From: a virus
Strand: one strand, 5' to 3'
Length of the DNA: 64,000 nucleotides
IMG/VR virus record: IMGVR_UViG_3300017730_000001
Coordinates: 1 to 64,000 of that record
Shown here: piece by piece, positions 24,653-33,468 of the stretch
Numbering within the stretch: position 1 is the stretch's first letter
How the letters are laid out: each line of letters opens with the position of its first letter
Made by a program: the position numbers and the translations under genes
The notes under the pieces: generated by a model
Told to the model about the DNA's origin: nothing
What the model saw: the letters and a program-made list of their open reading frames with translations, nothing else
Databases searched by the model: none

Positions 24653-24825
24653 TTTTTTGATAGCGGTCTAGAGTGCAATTTTTCTTCTAATTGAGAAACT
24701 TTTTTCATTAATATCTCTGCCTTTTTGGTTTCACCAACAGACTTGAGTTCTTTAATGTCTCTCTTTAGTTGCACCTTCTTTTGAAGTACTGACAATACTT
24801 CTTTAGGTTTTAAGTTCTTCGTCAT
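24649..24825 (-). CDS. 58-residue helical protein
   Basis: A short, lysine-rich helical protein (starts MTKNLKPKEVLSVLQKKVQL; ends HSRPLSKN) reading as one amphipathic coiled coil. It lies between the tRNA-Arg and a late gene. A TATAAATA element ends 7 nt before the ATG, and there is no Shine-Dalgarno. Function unknown. Confidence 0.5.
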   Translation of the reverse strand: MTKNLKPKEVLSVLQKKVQLKRDIKELKSVGETKKAEILMKKVSQLEEKLHSRPLSKN

Positions 24826-24832
24826 AATCTAT

Positions 24833-24840
24833 TATTTATA
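24833..24840 (-). promoter_or_regulatory. T4-late-type promoter (TATAAATA)
   Basis: A perfect TATAAATA 7 nt before the ATG at 24825 and just downstream of the tRNA-Arg 3' end. Confidence 0.6.
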
Positions 24841-24850
24841 TCACAATTTT

Positions 24851-24927
24851 TGGCCGACCTGAGAGGATTCGAACCTCTGACCCTCGGTTTAGAAGACCGA
24901 TGCTCTATCCAACTGAGCTACAGGCCG
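24851..24927 (-). tRNA. tRNA-Arg (anticodon UCU)
   Basis: 77 nt with encoded CCA. Acceptor stem CGGCCTG/CAGGTCG, D arm with GCTC/GAGC and GG, anticodon loop CTTCTAA (UCU) and T arm GAGG-TTCGAAT-CCTC. All normal. It reads AGA codons, which are frequent in these AT-rich genes. Confidence 0.95.
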
Positions 24928-24937
24928 AACATTCTTT

Positions 24938-26245
24938 TTACATCAACGGAGCAAAATTAAATTCTGGTTTACCGTTGCTGTCGTAAACTTCTCCTGTAAT
25001 GACAATATAATCTTCTGGTCTATCAAAGTGATTCTCATACCATTTTTGCATTGTCATTGTTGCGTTGTCGCCAGAAGATTTAAAATCATCTTTAGTGACC
25101 CATGTAATCATTTGAAAGTACCTAGAGTTAGCAGTAGGATTACCCCTAGAATCTGAGGTCATCATTGTAAGTAAGAAAGGTTTTGAATTAAATAACTTAG
25201 TAGAAGCAGTTTTACCAGCAGTCGCCATAGTTTTAGATGCAGTTCCTTTCCAAGTAAATGCCTTTATCTCTAAACTTTCATCTTCATATTGTGCTTTACA
25301 CTTGTTCACAAAAACTATATCTTCATAATTTATACCTGTTTGAGTTGTAAGTGCATTGTCACCTGTTTCGTCAAATGATTTTGCAAACCCAAATTGAGTT
25401 GCATTACTAATGTCTGTAAGTAAAAATTGTTTCTCAGAACCAAACTGTGGATTAGTTGGCACTTCATATGTAATGCCATCATCTGTGGTTATAGATGTAG
25501 TCAATCTTTTATCGGAGTATTGTTTTGTGTATCTTTTAGCTCTCTCAATAATAGTTTCTGCTCGTTCATCGCCTTTTAAAAATGCTACCACATTAAATTT
25601 ATTTGGGTCAACTTTTCTTGCTTTTTTTGTGCCCTCTCTAGCAATTTTTAATGCTTGATGTATTGTTGTTTTATCGTTTGGGTCATCAACTGCTTGAAGT
25701 AAATCGAATCTATCAAACTCTGCATATATTCTGTATGCATCTTTTAAAGTTTTTTCTGAAATGCCCCACTTGATACCAAAAGCAATTTTGAATTCGGATG
25801 TATTTTTAACTGACCAACCTTTACCAGTTTCTCTGAAACTTCTTTCATTTTTAACAGATAATCTTTTAGATAGTTTAGGTATCGCAATTTGCAATTTCTT
25901 TTCATTTCTTTCTGTTGACTTATCATCATTATCTGACTCTAGCAATTCTAGTTCATCATCTTTTTCGTTATTAGGGTTAAATGTGTAAGGTGTTGTTTCA
26001 ACTTGAACATTACCACCTAATTCTTTAGCGATATATGTTCTTCGATTGCCACCATAGACAACATTTTTTTCATCTGCTTTGATTGGTCTTGTGTTGAGAA
26101 ACTCTTCGCCAGCATCAAGTCTTGCTTTCATAGACTTACGAAGTTCTTGCATCTCATCGTCTTCGGTAGACCATCCATTTGGATATAACTCTTTGTTATA
26201 TGGATGTTCTATTAAATCTTTTGGATTCATTATTTTCATTGTCAT
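24938..26245 (-). CDS. ParB/sulfiredoxin-fold domain protein
   Basis: 435 residues from the ATG at 26245, chosen because AAGGAG lies 9 nt upstream and the longer frame overlaps the HAD gene. The N-terminal part has the ParB-like signature: NPKDLIEHPYN, a central RPIKADEKNVVYGGNRRTYIAKEL (GxNRR loop), then helices that could bind DNA (SFRETGKGWSVKNTSEF; WGISEKTLKDAYRIYAEFDR). ParB-fold proteins bind or hydrolyse nucleotides and often bind DNA. Phage members include nucleases and transcription regulators. The C-terminal 200 residues are unfamiliar and strand-rich. Confidence 0.6.
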   Translation of the reverse strand: MTMKIMNPKDLIEHPYNKELYPNGWSTEDDEMQELRKSMKARLDAGEEFLNTRPIKADEKNVVYGGNRRTYIAKELGGNVQVETTPYTFNPNNEKDDELELLESDNDDKSTERNEKKLQIAIPKLSKRLSVKNERSFRETGKGWSVKNTSEFKIAFGIKWGISEKTLKDAYRIYAEFDRFDLLQAVDDPNDKTTIHQALKIAREGTKKARKVDPNKFNVVAFLKGDERAETIIERAKRYTKQYSDKRLTTSITTDDGITYEVPTNPQFGSEKQFLLTDISNATQFGFAKSFDETGDNALTTQTGINYEDIVFVNKCKAQYEDESLEIKAFTWKGTASKTMATAGKTASTKLFNSKPFLLTMMTSDSRGNPTANSRYFQMITWVTKDDFKSSGDNATMTMQKWYENHFDRPEDYIVITGEVYDSNGKPEFNFAPLM

Positions 26246-26246
26246 A

Positions 26247-26693
26247 TTAAAAATCTCCTTCTGCAACTTGGACAACTGTAGTGCCTCTTTTTCTCCACAT
26301 TTCGACAACTTGATTTCTGTCGTCAAAGACTAAATCAATCTTGCCACCTAATTCTTCGAACTTATCTGCAAGTTCAGATTTGAATTCATCATCTTTTCTG
26401 AAATCGCCATCTGGTCTTAAGAACAAACCTTGGTGATTGTTGCCAATCCATTCTGCAATTTGTTTCTCTGTAATCTCTCTCTCTGACTCATTTCTTGCAC
26501 TGAAGAAGGCAACTTGGTCACCTTGTGCAATGAATCTCTTTGCAATGTCACATACCCACTGAACTGGAGTATCGTTTACTGTTTCTGCTCTAAAAGACTG
26601 CCAATCGTTATTACCATTGACAAAATGCCTTCTATGTTCGACATCAGCGATAGTGCCGTCAACATCGAAAATTATTGTTTGTTTCTTTATCAT
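26247..26693 (-). CDS. HAD phosphatase related to the T4 PseT 3'-phosphatase domain
   Basis: 148 residues. HAD motif I is IIFDVDGTIADVEHRRHF, motif II is FFSARNES, and motif IV is VFDDRNQVVEMWRKRG, the last very like the C-terminal 3'-phosphatase of T4 polynucleotide kinase. It would remove 3' phosphates from nucleic acid ends or nucleotides. There is no kinase domain. The predicted -10 ends 6 nt before the ATG, so the mRNA is probably leaderless. Confidence 0.75.
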   Translation of the reverse strand: MIKKQTIIFDVDGTIADVEHRRHFVNGNNDWQSFRAETVNDTPVQWVCDIAKRFIAQGDQVAFFSARNESEREITEKQIAEWIGNNHQGLFLRPDGDFRKDDEFKSELADKFEELGGKIDLVFDDRNQVVEMWRKRGTTVVQVAEGDF

Positions 26694-26699
26694 GTGTCC

Positions 26700-26729
26700 A
26701 TTATTGCATTAAATGAAGGTCACCGTCAA
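26700..26729 (-). promoter_or_regulatory. Early promoter (TTGACG-18-AATAAT)
   Basis: GGGGTTGACGGTGACC, an 18-nt spacer, then AATAAT and 6 nt to the ATG at 26693. A weaker member of the early promoter family. Confidence 0.55.
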
Positions 26730-26920
26730 CCCCTTTTAAGGTCAACAAACTTCCTCCTAGATTTACTAAACTGTTTCATTGGAGACTTAAAGATTATCTC
26801 TTCTTTAGTTCCAGTCTTGATATAACCTACGAGATGCAGTGCATCATTAACAATGTAGGTGTGATTTGGTACAGGACATTTGGCGTCTGACCAATCGGTA
26901 ATCTCTTTAAGATACTTCAT
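26726..26920 (-). CDS. 64-residue phage protein of unknown function
   Basis: A short basic protein (MKYLKEITDWSDAKCPVPNH; GTKEEIIFKSPMKQFSKSRR) overlapping the next gene by 14 bp. It sits in a run of small early genes between conserved early promoters. It is not recognised. Such small early proteins often modify host functions, but nothing here shows that. Confidence 0.45.
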   Translation of the reverse strand: MKYLKEITDWSDAKCPVPNHTYIVNDALHLVGYIKTGTKEEIIFKSPMKQFSKSRRKFVDLKRG

Positions 26921-27269
26921 GTAATTCTAACTCCCCTATTAACTCTGAGACATCACCCACCCATGTAGGATTGTCGATTTCATCAGAACGAAAATCTCCT
27001 TCTTGCACTTCAATCGAAGTGATGTAGTCAAATGAACCACTTAGTCCATTGTACCTGTTGACATGTTTCATGACCAGTGCAGCTGCACTTGCCTCAGTCA
27101 AACTAGGTGAATGGTAGTAAGAGTGTTCGCCCTCACCATATGCGTTCTCCTCGTACACAAGGGTTTCGACATCGAACCCAATAACATAATCAGAACCTCC
27201 CTTAAACTTATGGAAGTTAGTGCCGTACTCTTCGACATTTTGGGTGGTTATTACATATTGGTTTCTCAT
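26907..27269 (-). CDS. 120-residue early protein of unknown function
   Basis: Acidic protein (MRNQYVITTQNVEEYGTNFH; SYYHSPSLTEASAAALVMKH). It has its own early promoter and a strong ribosome binding site (AAGGAGACTGAT), so early, well-translated expression is likely. No family recognised. Confidence 0.55.
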   Translation of the reverse strand: MRNQYVITTQNVEEYGTNFHKFKGGSDYVIGFDVETLVYEENAYGEGEHSYYHSPSLTEASAAALVMKHVNRYNGLSGSFDYITSIEVQEGDFRSDEIDNPTWVGDVSELIGELELHEVS

Positions 27270-27296
27270 ATCAGTCTCCTTTTTTATTACTGTTCC

Positions 27297-27326
27297 ATTC
27301 TACTAAAAAGTGAAGGTCATTGTCAA
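27297..27326 (-). promoter_or_regulatory. Early promoter (TTGACA-18-TAGAAT)
   Basis: GGGTTGACAATGACCTTCAC, an 18-nt spacer ending CTTTTTAG, then TAGAAT. The leader of about 27 nt contains a good Shine-Dalgarno. Confidence 0.75.
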
Positions 27327-27328
27327 CC

Positions 27329-27634
27329 CTACCATGACAAACATGTGTAAGGTTCATAACAACCTGAAACACCGATAGCGGAGTTATCGCAACCCCTACC
27401 ATCCATCCAGAGTTCGAGTTTAATCTCATCAAACTCTTTGATGTGTAGTATCATGTGTTCAAATGTATTTTGTAGATTGTTCTGGAAAACATCTTTCCAG
27501 TTAGTCTTTTGAATTGGTTTGACTAGTAAAGAATTATCACTAACCTTTTTGATGATTGCAGTATATTCCATACCGTCTTTGACATATTTACAGGTATCTA
27601 AACCCTCTTCTATGTAACCGTTAAACAAACTCAT
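27329..27634 (-). CDS. 101-residue early protein of unknown function
   Basis: From the ATG at 27634, with GAGGAGG 7 nt upstream. The upstream in-frame ATG is too close to the Shine-Dalgarno. The sequence opens MSLFNGYIEEGLDTCKYVKD and ends in a cysteine-containing tail (GCDNSAIGVSGCYEPYTCLSW). It overlaps the next gene by 4 bp. No family recognised. Confidence 0.5.
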   Translation of the reverse strand: MSLFNGYIEEGLDTCKYVKDGMEYTAIIKKVSDNSLLVKPIQKTNWKDVFQNNLQNTFEHMILHIKEFDEIKLELWMDGRGCDNSAIGVSGCYEPYTCLSW

Positions 27635-27828
27635 TGACATGCCTCCTCGAACCTAAGTTCGAACAGTTTTGCGATAAACCCATGTTCACCACCCACTGGA
27701 CTTGGTACATTTTCAATACCGAATTCTTTCTCTATTGCAAAGATTACATTCCAGATATCTTTATCTGCCATCTCTAAGATGTTTTCCATAATATCTTCTT
27801 TGATATTATCATTAACTTGATTACTCAT
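27631..27828 (-). CDS. 65-residue acidic early protein
   Basis: From the ATG at 27828 (MSNQVNDNIKEDIMENIL), behind AAGGAGATAAT. It is a small, acidic, helical protein under a clear early promoter. No function recognised. Confidence 0.5.
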   Translation of the reverse strand: MSNQVNDNIKEDIMENILEMADKDIWNVIFAIEKEFGIENVPSPVGGEHGFIAKLFELRFEEACQ

Positions 27829-27855
27829 ATTATCTCCTTTCTTCATCATGGAATA

Positions 27856-27885
27856 AGGATACTAAAAAGTAAGGCCTGCTGTCAA
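27856..27885 (-). promoter_or_regulatory. Early promoter (TTGACA-18-TATCCT)
   Basis: GGGGTTGACAGCAGGCCTTAC, an 18-nt spacer ending CTTTTTAG, then TATCCT, followed by a leader with AAGGAG. Confidence 0.7.
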
Positions 27886-27888
27886 CCC

Positions 27889-28398
27889 CTAGGCGTGATT
27901 AATTCTATGTTTATCTCTTAGAGCTTGTGCTTTGGGATTATCAGTGAAGTTGCGACAATAAAGAAGATTACTGTCTGGATTAGTTTTCCACCTGTCAAAA
28001 CCCCATTTGTTGGTGAAATCGATTAATGGTTGATTGTCTTCTCCACAATAACCAGTTATGTAAGGATGAATGTCACATATACGAGCAAACAATTGATTCA
28101 TGGCATCAGGATACTTTCGTTCAGGATCCATATCTAAACAGATATCTGCACCGAAGTAACCCAATCCTTCACCGTAATGTTCGTCTTCAGGTTCATTTAC
28201 GAATTGCACCATACCTGCAAAATAACCAATCACTTCGTTCTCGTGTTTGATTACCCAAGCATCTCTCATGTTTATCCCAATCCATTTCCATGCCTCTAGG
28301 TGCCATAGTTCTGAATGGTGATGATGTATGCCTGAATGTTGTACTCTATGACAACCTTCTGCATATTCTGGTCGCATTAAGTCTAATTCATATTTCAT
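27889..28398 (-). CDS. GNAT-like acetyltransferase (tentative)
   Basis: 169 residues. The order of strands and helices fits a GNAT fold: MKYELDLMRPEYAEGCHRVQ, then AWVIKHENEVIGYFAGMV (typical strand beta4 with VIGY), then GADICLDMDPERKYPDAMNQLFARI in place of the acetyl-CoA loop, and a final GFDRWKTNPDSNLLYCR. The usual RxxGxG/A pyrophosphate loop is not clean. If functional it would acetylate a small molecule or protein. Histidine-rich near residue 25 (HHHH). The assignment is moderate. Confidence 0.5.
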   Translation of the reverse strand: MKYELDLMRPEYAEGCHRVQHSGIHHHHSELWHLEAWKWIGINMRDAWVIKHENEVIGYFAGMVQFVNEPEDEHYGEGLGYFGADICLDMDPERKYPDAMNQLFARICDIHPYITGYCGEDNQPLIDFTNKWGFDRWKTNPDSNLLYCRNFTDNPKAQALRDKHRINHA

Positions 28399-28411
28399 AA
28401 TATATCCTAAT

Positions 28412-28487
28412 TGGAGCTACTGGTCAGAATCGAACTGACTACCTGCTGATTACAAATCAGCTGCTCTACCGAGTGAGCTACAGTAGC
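28412..28487 (-). tRNA. tRNA-Thr (anticodon UGU)
   Basis: 76 nt with encoded CCA. Acceptor GCTACTG/CAGTAGC, D arm GCTC/GAGC, anticodon loop TTTGTAA (UGU) and T arm with GTTCGATTC. Normal cloverleaf. Its 5' end overlaps the last codons of the upstream 71-residue gene by 10 bp, so tRNA processing would cut that mRNA's end. Confidence 0.95.
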
Positions 28488-28693
28488 GTGTCTAAATGTT
28501 CTAAGTCAATGTTATTTGCATCTAAGAGTTCAATCTTAAATTCATCGGTCTCTCTTAAAAATTCTACTGAGTGTGGCAATTCAACACCTTGTGATGCCAA
28601 TCTATCAACTGCCTCTGTAAACTCTCTGTAGGTATCTCTATCGACCTTAACTTGTTTCTTTGCTGTCACTGGTATCATATCTATAATGTTCAT
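28478..28693 (-). CDS. 71-residue protein of unknown function
   Basis: A small, charged protein (MNIIDMIPVTAKKQVKVDRD; ELLDANNIDLEHLDTLL end). It is coupled to the DUF4338-like gene by a 4-bp overlap, and its stop codon lies inside the tRNA-Thr gene. Not recognised. Confidence 0.5.
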   Translation of the reverse strand: MNIIDMIPVTAKKQVKVDRDTYREFTEAVDRLASQGVELPHSVEFLRETDEFKIELLDANNIDLEHLDTLL

Positions 28694-29970
28694 CTTCCTA
28701 CTGCCCCTAAGTATTTGTGTTTACATTCATCCCATGACATAGATACAATATCATCATAGAATAATGTTTCTGTTAAGTTTTGTCTCTCTGCGTTCATGAG
28801 GTTATTTATTCGTTTAGCCGCATACTTATCTTTCCATAACTGAGTAAGTGTCTCGACTGAACCATCATTGTTGTTTCTTATCAATTGGTCTTGTTCTATC
28901 TCACCTCTAAGAAATTCTCTAGTGTTTTCATAGAAACAAGAATAGTAGATACCTCTTTGATGGTCTGACTTCTGCAACTCTTTTGGTATCTTAAGTTGCG
29001 AGTACATGAATTGTCTCATACGATTTCTATGGTCTCTCTTAAGAGTCTGACCACTTTCTCTCTTTGCAACATACAATAAGAAGTATCTCTCATTGAAATG
29101 GTGTTCTGCATAGTCTAGCATCTTTCTTTCAGTCTCTTTGGTCATTTCAAATGATAATGAACCTTGACTGTATCCCATTTTCTTCCAATGTTTGAGTCTG
29201 TCGTATTGTGATAACCCACCTGTCTTAGATTTACCATAGAGAGATGTAGTAGTCATACCGACTAGTTTATCTCCGTAGTTTTCTTCCCATTGTTTCTGTA
29301 TCACATCGGCAGTACATAACAATGCCATGAGTTTACCACCAGTGTAATTGAACCCTAGTGGTTGTGTTGGTAGAATACTTGAACCTATGGCGCTGTTGTT
29401 TAGTTTACCACTATTCGTTTTGTATATTCTTTCCCACCCAATGTAATCATCTCTAGGTGTTAAGTCGATAAAGTCACCTGTAATACAGATAACACCAAGA
29501 TACTTCTCGGTCACTTTGTCTCTAACAATGTAATGTAGATTTCTACCTATGTTTGATGAGTTCTTTTGTGAGTGTGTCATTGTTCTAAGACAATTCCATT
29601 TCTCTGTAAGAGTACCAGCAGACTGTCTATCTTTGTTCGAGTCTGTATAAATCAGTTCTGGTTCTAGTTTCTCAAAGTCTTCGTATGAATTAGGAAACCA
29701 TATGTTGTTCTTAGTCTCATTGATAAGTTTTAAATGGTCTTCATTAACAAAGTTAGTCTCTTCGCCAAACAATGTAGAAACTGTTTGTGTCGGATACTTC
29801 ATGTGTATCTCTTGGTACTTCTGATATAAGGTGTATTCTGCTACACCCATTTTAGATACGAATGATAAATCTTTTATCAGTAGTTCTCTGAGTTCTTCTT
29901 TTGATACGATGTCTTTCTCAACCCTATTGGCCTGATATTCATCGAATTGTTTTTGTACAAATGGTTCCAT
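28690..29970 (-). CDS. DUF4338-like protein (first of two paralogues)
   Basis: 426 residues. The central region has the pattern of DUF4338: RDDYIGWERI, then NNSAIGSSILPTQPLGFNYT, GGKLMALL, and TTTSLYGKSKTG followed by YDRLKHWKKMGYSQG. The family includes DruA of the Druantia anti-phage system. Phage copies are uncharacterised. A clear paralogue lies at 38814-39938 with the same core. It sits between gp41 helicase and a tRNA, suggesting a DNA-linked role. Family placement is from motif pattern only. Confidence 0.6.
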   Translation of the reverse strand: MEPFVQKQFDEYQANRVEKDIVSKEELRELLIKDLSFVSKMGVAEYTLYQKYQEIHMKYPTQTVSTLFGEETNFVNEDHLKLINETKNNIWFPNSYEDFEKLEPELIYTDSNKDRQSAGTLTEKWNCLRTMTHSQKNSSNIGRNLHYIVRDKVTEKYLGVICITGDFIDLTPRDDYIGWERIYKTNSGKLNNSAIGSSILPTQPLGFNYTGGKLMALLCTADVIQKQWEENYGDKLVGMTTTSLYGKSKTGGLSQYDRLKHWKKMGYSQGSLSFEMTKETERKMLDYAEHHFNERYFLLYVAKRESGQTLKRDHRNRMRQFMYSQLKIPKELQKSDHQRGIYYSCFYENTREFLRGEIEQDQLIRNNNDGSVETLTQLWKDKYAAKRINNLMNAERQNLTETLFYDDIVSMSWDECKHKYLGAVGR

Positions 29971-29972
29971 AA

Positions 29973-31352
29973 TTACATATTAAAATCGTTAAACTTAGTT
30001 GAAGGTCTTGCCCTATCAGCGACAGGTATACTATCATCGATTAACATTTCGCCATCTACTAATTCTTCTTGTGCCTCTTGTTCTACATCATAGAGTTTCA
30101 TTCTTGCTCTATCGATACCTATTACAAATCTCTTAAAGATTGTAGGGTCATTGTATCTGTTTTTTAACTGTTTCACTACGAGTTGGTCTAACTCTTCTAG
30201 TTCTTCAGATGTAATCAATGCAAACATCAAGTCTGCTGTTGCAGGTAACCCAAATGATTCTGAAGTATCTTCAAGACCAATATCAGTAGAACCAAAACCA
30301 CTTCTTGTTGTTTGTGTTGCACTCATAATAGGTACATCACATTCTACTGCAACACCTCTAAGTTCTTCTGCAATACTCTTAACTAGTGTATAAGAGTTTG
30401 CCCCAGCACCTGGTCTAATTCTCTGAGAGGCACATATGTTTAGATAGTCGATAAAGATGATATCAGGTTTGAAGTCTTTCTTAATCTCTAGTTCTTGTAA
30501 TAGATGTCTAAAGTGACCTGCATGGGCGGCTGCAGTAGGATATTCTTTTACAATAAGTTTACCTTGAGTCTTAGATTTAAGTCTACCAATCTTCTTGCCG
30601 TATTCTTTCTTAGACATATCAGGCAAATCTTTCATAGGTACATTCATAATGTTTGCATCTATTCTCTCTGCAATTCTTTCTTCTGACATTTCAAGTGTAA
30701 TATAAAGTACATTCTTGTTCATCATCAATGCACTTGCAGCCATGTGACACATGAATAAAGATTTACCAACACCAGTACCTGCGAGACAAATGTTTAATGT
30801 CTTATTGGGCAAACCACCTTTGGTAATCTTGTTGAAGTATTCTAAGTCAAACGGAAGTTTCTCTTCTTCTGTTGTGTAGAACTCATATCGTTCTTCTGCA
30901 TCTTCTAAGACATCATGACCAATGTGTTGGTCAAATGATACTGACAATGCATCTTTCAATAGTTCTGGTATCTCACCTGTAGACCTTTGCGACTTCTTAT
31001 CAATGACTTCGATTGAATCCATGACTGCAATATAGATTGCTCTATCTTTGCACCACTTCTCTGTTTCATCTACTAACCAATCTATTGGTGTCTCTTCTTC
31101 TGGCATTGAGCCCAACAACTCTTTACAACCTGTAATGATATTCTCTGAATGAGATGTATCATTGTCTAGGTTTATGAGAAGTGCTTCGAGTGTTGGGCTC
31201 TTGGTGTATTTTTCGAAATAAGATTTTATCTCGTTATACACCAACTGCTCAGATGAATCGGCAAAGTACTCAGGTTTAAGAAAAGGAATTACTTTTCGTG
31301 TAAACTGTTCACTCTGAATCAGGTTCTTCAGGATTGTCTGTTCTATTCTCAT
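29973..31352 (-). CDS. 41: Replicative DNA helicase (T4 gp41, DnaB-like)
   Basis: 459 residues from the ATG at 31352, preceded by GGAAGCA. It has an N-terminal helical domain ([20 protein letters not shown]), then a RecA-type ATPase with Walker [13 protein letters not shown], Walker B FIDYLN and the DnaB-type QTTRSG-like motif. It unwinds DNA at the fork and recruits the gp61 primase. The gene start overlaps the end of uvsX by 44 bp. Confidence 0.92.
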   Translation of the reverse strand: MRIEQTILKNLIQSEQFTRKVIPFLKPEYFADSSEQLVYNEIKSYFEKYTKSPTLEALLINLDNDTSHSENIITGCKELLGSMPEEETPIDWLVDETEKWCKDRAIYIAVMDSIEVIDKKSQRSTGEIPELLKDALSVSFDQHIGHDVLEDAEERYEFYTTEEEKLPFDLEYFNKITKGGLPNKTLNICLAGTGVGKSLFMCHMAASALMMNKNVLYITLEMSEERIAERIDANIMNVPMKDLPDMSKKEYGKKIGRLKSKTQGKLIVKEYPTAAAHAGHFRHLLQELEIKKDFKPDIIFIDYLNICASQRIRPGAGANSYTLVKSIAEELRGVAVECDVPIMSATQTTRSGFGSTDIGLEDTSESFGLPATADLMFALITSEELEELDQLVVKQLKNRYNDPTIFKRFVIGIDRARMKLYDVEQEAQEELVDGEMLIDDSIPVADRARPSTKFNDFNM

Positions 31353-32364
31353 TGCTTCCATACTTAAAATAATTGTTTGCGACTTTTTCTAATCTCTCCA
31401 TTACATCTGGAGTGAAATACTTTTCGGGATTGTTGTTAATTGTTTTACCAAATTCTGTTTTGCCATTTGGTAATAACACCCTTGTACTTGACTTCTGGAA
31501 TACACCACTTGCAAGTGCCATGTCTAGCAGACCATAGTATCTATCTAAGCCTGAGTCATATGTTAATCTTACATCGACCATTCTATTTTCTACAGTCAAT
31601 CTTGATTTGGCGTTCTTACAGTGTATAATATTTCCAATGATTTCTGTACCCTCTTTTTCTTTTCTTTTTGAAAGATAGATGATTGAACTAGCGGCATACT
31701 TGAGACCACTACCCCCACCCATTTCTTTCTGAGGAAACATAGAACCAATCACATCATATGTATGATTAGTCACAATCATTGGAACACCTGCACGACCTAG
31801 TTTTAAAGTTAATACTCTAAATGCACCCTTAGTAATTTGGGCACGAGTCATGTCTTTGGTTTCTTTTCCGTCAGCAGTATCTTGTATCTCTTTGGTAGTT
31901 GATAACATACCAAGTGAGTCTAAACAAAACATCATCGGAGGTCTTTCATCCTTTGGTGTCTCTAAGTACTTGTCGAGAATATTGATTGCCTGATTTCTGA
32001 ATTCTTGTACTGTTACCACAGGCACGATAACAATTCTATCTGAGTCTATACCCCTTTCTTCAATCATTGCTTTACTGATTGCGGACTCTGACTCAAAGTA
32101 GATAACAGCAGATTCAGGATTATCTGCAAGGACTTGTTTTACCATTCCCAATGCAAAGAAAGTTTTACCTGTTGCTGATTCACCAGCGATTGCGGTGATT
32201 TTGTTTTTGGGTAGACCACCATATAGTGACCCACTCAGCAAAGCATTAAATATGTACGACCCACTATCTACGAATGAATCTACATCACCAGCATTGACGC
32301 CATCGGAAACTACTCCTGCGTATTCATTGCCTGATGCTTTGACTAAATCTTTTATAAATGACAT
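31309..32364 (-). CDS. uvsX: RecA-like recombinase UvsX
   Basis: 351 residues. Walker A is [13 protein letters not shown], Walker B-like [10 protein letters not shown], and [11 protein letters not shown] matches the L1/L2 region. UvsX forms filaments on single-stranded DNA for recombination-dependent replication and repair. An early/middle-type promoter (TAGACA-17-TATACT) and a Shine-Dalgarno (ATGGAGAAGTGAA) precede it. The length is close to T4 UvsX. Confidence 0.92.
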   Translation of the reverse strand: MSFIKDLVKASGNEYAGVVSDGVNAGDVDSFVDSGSYIFNALLSGSLYGGLPKNKITAIAGESATGKTFFALGMVKQVLADNPESAVIYFESESAISKAMIEERGIDSDRIVIVPVVTVQEFRNQAINILDKYLETPKDERPPMMFCLDSLGMLSTTKEIQDTADGKETKDMTRAQITKGAFRVLTLKLGRAGVPMIVTNHTYDVIGSMFPQKEMGGGSGLKYAASSIIYLSKRKEKEGTEIIGNIIHCKNAKSRLTVENRMVDVRLTYDSGLDRYYGLLDMALASGVFQKSSTRVLLPNGKTEFGKTINNNPEKYFTPDVMERLEKVANNYFKYGSNENRTDNPEEPDSE

Positions 32365-32397
32365 TTCACTTCTCCATAATATGTAATATACTAATCT

Positions 32398-32426
32398 AGT
32401 ATACTAGAAGATGTGTTATTTGTCTA
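32398..32426 (-). promoter_or_regulatory. Promoter of uvsX (TAGACA-17-TATACT)
   Basis: TAGACA, 17 nt, TATACT, about 35 nt before the uvsX ATG. It belongs to a second sigma70-like set with TAGACA/TTGAAA -35 boxes and no conserved spacer. Confidence 0.65.
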
Positions 32427-32577
32427 GTAGGTTTTCTTCTAATTCTGGAAAGTCTTCACGACAACTTTTGTATTTAGATTGTTGTTCTAAAATTTCTAGT
32501 ATCATTTTACATTGAGTTTCTAAATGAATTATAAAACCAAATATGATTGCAATCATAATCATGTAAAATATATCCAT
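32416..32577 (-). CDS. 53-residue membrane peptide
   Basis: A short frame with an N-terminal helix (MDIFYMIMIAIIFGFIIHLE) and a charged, cysteine-containing tail ending ENLLDK. It fills the gap between the nuclease and uvsX, and its end overlaps the uvsX promoter. It is too small for family assignment. Confidence 0.5.
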   Translation of the reverse strand: MDIFYMIMIAIIFGFIIHLETQCKMILEILEQQSKYKSCREDFPELEENLLDK

Positions 32578-32588
32578 TATATGGATTG

Positions 32589-33029
32589 TCATAGTTCTAA
32601 CTCTGATTGTGTCTCTAAAACTACAACACCTTGTTCTAGTAATACTTCTCTGTTTGCCATGTGGGCAGCTTCAGTTTCTTCTTTATTACCACCTGTATAT
32701 GCGACTGCATGGTGGTCAAGAATCATCTGTTGATTTACAGATGTTTCATTTGAACCAATGAACAAATCTCCTAAGATTCTTCCAAACTTTCCTTTATCGT
32801 GTGATACTAGTTCGATTGATTCTGCTTCTTCTAAAATTGTTTTAAGATGTTTTTTAGATGCTTTACCAAATTTCTTCTCTACTAAATCTCTTGTTCGGCT
32901 TTCAGGAGTATCGATGCCTAACATTCTTACTCTCTGTTTTTTATACACCATACCGAACCCTAAATCAATATCTACATCTACTGTATCACCATCGACTACC
33001 TTCACTATGTTTACTTTATATCTATACAT
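32589..33029 (-). CDS. Staphylococcal-nuclease-like endonuclease
   Basis: 146 residues of SNase fold: VVDGDTVDVDIDLGFG, RVRMLGIDTPESRT (catalytic Asp/Arg loop) and FGRILGDLF (second Arg). It probably degrades DNA or RNA. SNase-like genes are common in marine T4-like phages. The C terminus ends in an acidic tail. It is packed 4 nt after iscU. Confidence 0.8.
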   Translation of the reverse strand: MYRYKVNIVKVVDGDTVDVDIDLGFGMVYKKQRVRMLGIDTPESRTRDLVEKKFGKASKKHLKTILEEAESIELVSHDKGKFGRILGDLFIGSNETSVNQQMILDHHAVAYTGGNKEETEAAHMANREVLLEQGVVVLETQSELEL

Positions 33030-33032
33030 TTT

Positions 33033-33455
33033 TTATACCTGATTATGTTTTCTATGTGCAGTTTTTTCTGCCCAATCTTTCAATGCCTTTCTTATAGAAT
33101 CTTCTGCAAGAACAGAACAATGCAATTTGATTGGCGGTAGTTCTAATGCATCTGCAATTTCTTTATCTTTAATCAGTTGTGCCTCAGTCATGGTTTTACC
33201 CATTAAGAGTTCTACGAATAAAGATGAACTTGCAATAGCAGAACCACACCCATAAGTTTTAAATTTGACATCTTCAATAACTTCAGTATCAGGATTTACT
33301 TTTAAATCTAATTTCATTACATCACCACATGCAGGTGCACCAGCTAAACCGGTCACTACATTTGGGTCATTTGGGTCGAATCTTCCGACTCCATGTTTTG
33401 ATGGATTGTTCAAGACTTCTTCGAATCTATCGACTACTTTTTTTGAGTATGCCAT
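33033..33455 (-). CDS. iscU: IscU-type Fe-S cluster scaffold
   Basis: 140 residues, the full length of bacterial IscU. All key residues are present: cysteines at 43 (APACGD, with the modulating Asp45), 70 (TYGCGSAIAS) and 113 (KLHCSVLAEDSI), plus the chaperone-binding LPPIK at 106-110. It would assemble 2Fe-2S clusters with host IscS and HscA/HscB. It lies between polymerase gp43 and the nuclease, expressed from a late-type element 5 nt upstream of its ATG. Retention of every active residue argues for function, perhaps to supply Fe-S enzymes during infection. Confidence 0.9.
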   Translation of the reverse strand: MAYSKKVVDRFEEVLNNPSKHGVGRFDPNDPNVVTGLAGAPACGDVMKLDLKVNPDTEVIEDVKFKTYGCGSAIASSSLFVELLMGKTMTEAQLIKDKEIADALELPPIKLHCSVLAEDSIRKALKDWAEKTAHRKHNQV

Positions 33456-33460
33456 AGAGT

Positions 33461-33468
33461 TATTTATC
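33461..33468 (-). promoter_or_regulatory. T4-late-type promoter (GATAAATA)
   Basis: GATAAATA, then ACTCT, then the iscU ATG at 33455. Another 5-nt gap; it overlaps the gp43 stop region. Confidence 0.5.

Noticed and set aside
24938-26245. Plasmid-type partition system for the ParB-like gene
   Set aside because: No ParA-type ATPase and no parS-like repeats are nearby. The ParB fold is common in phages for other roles.
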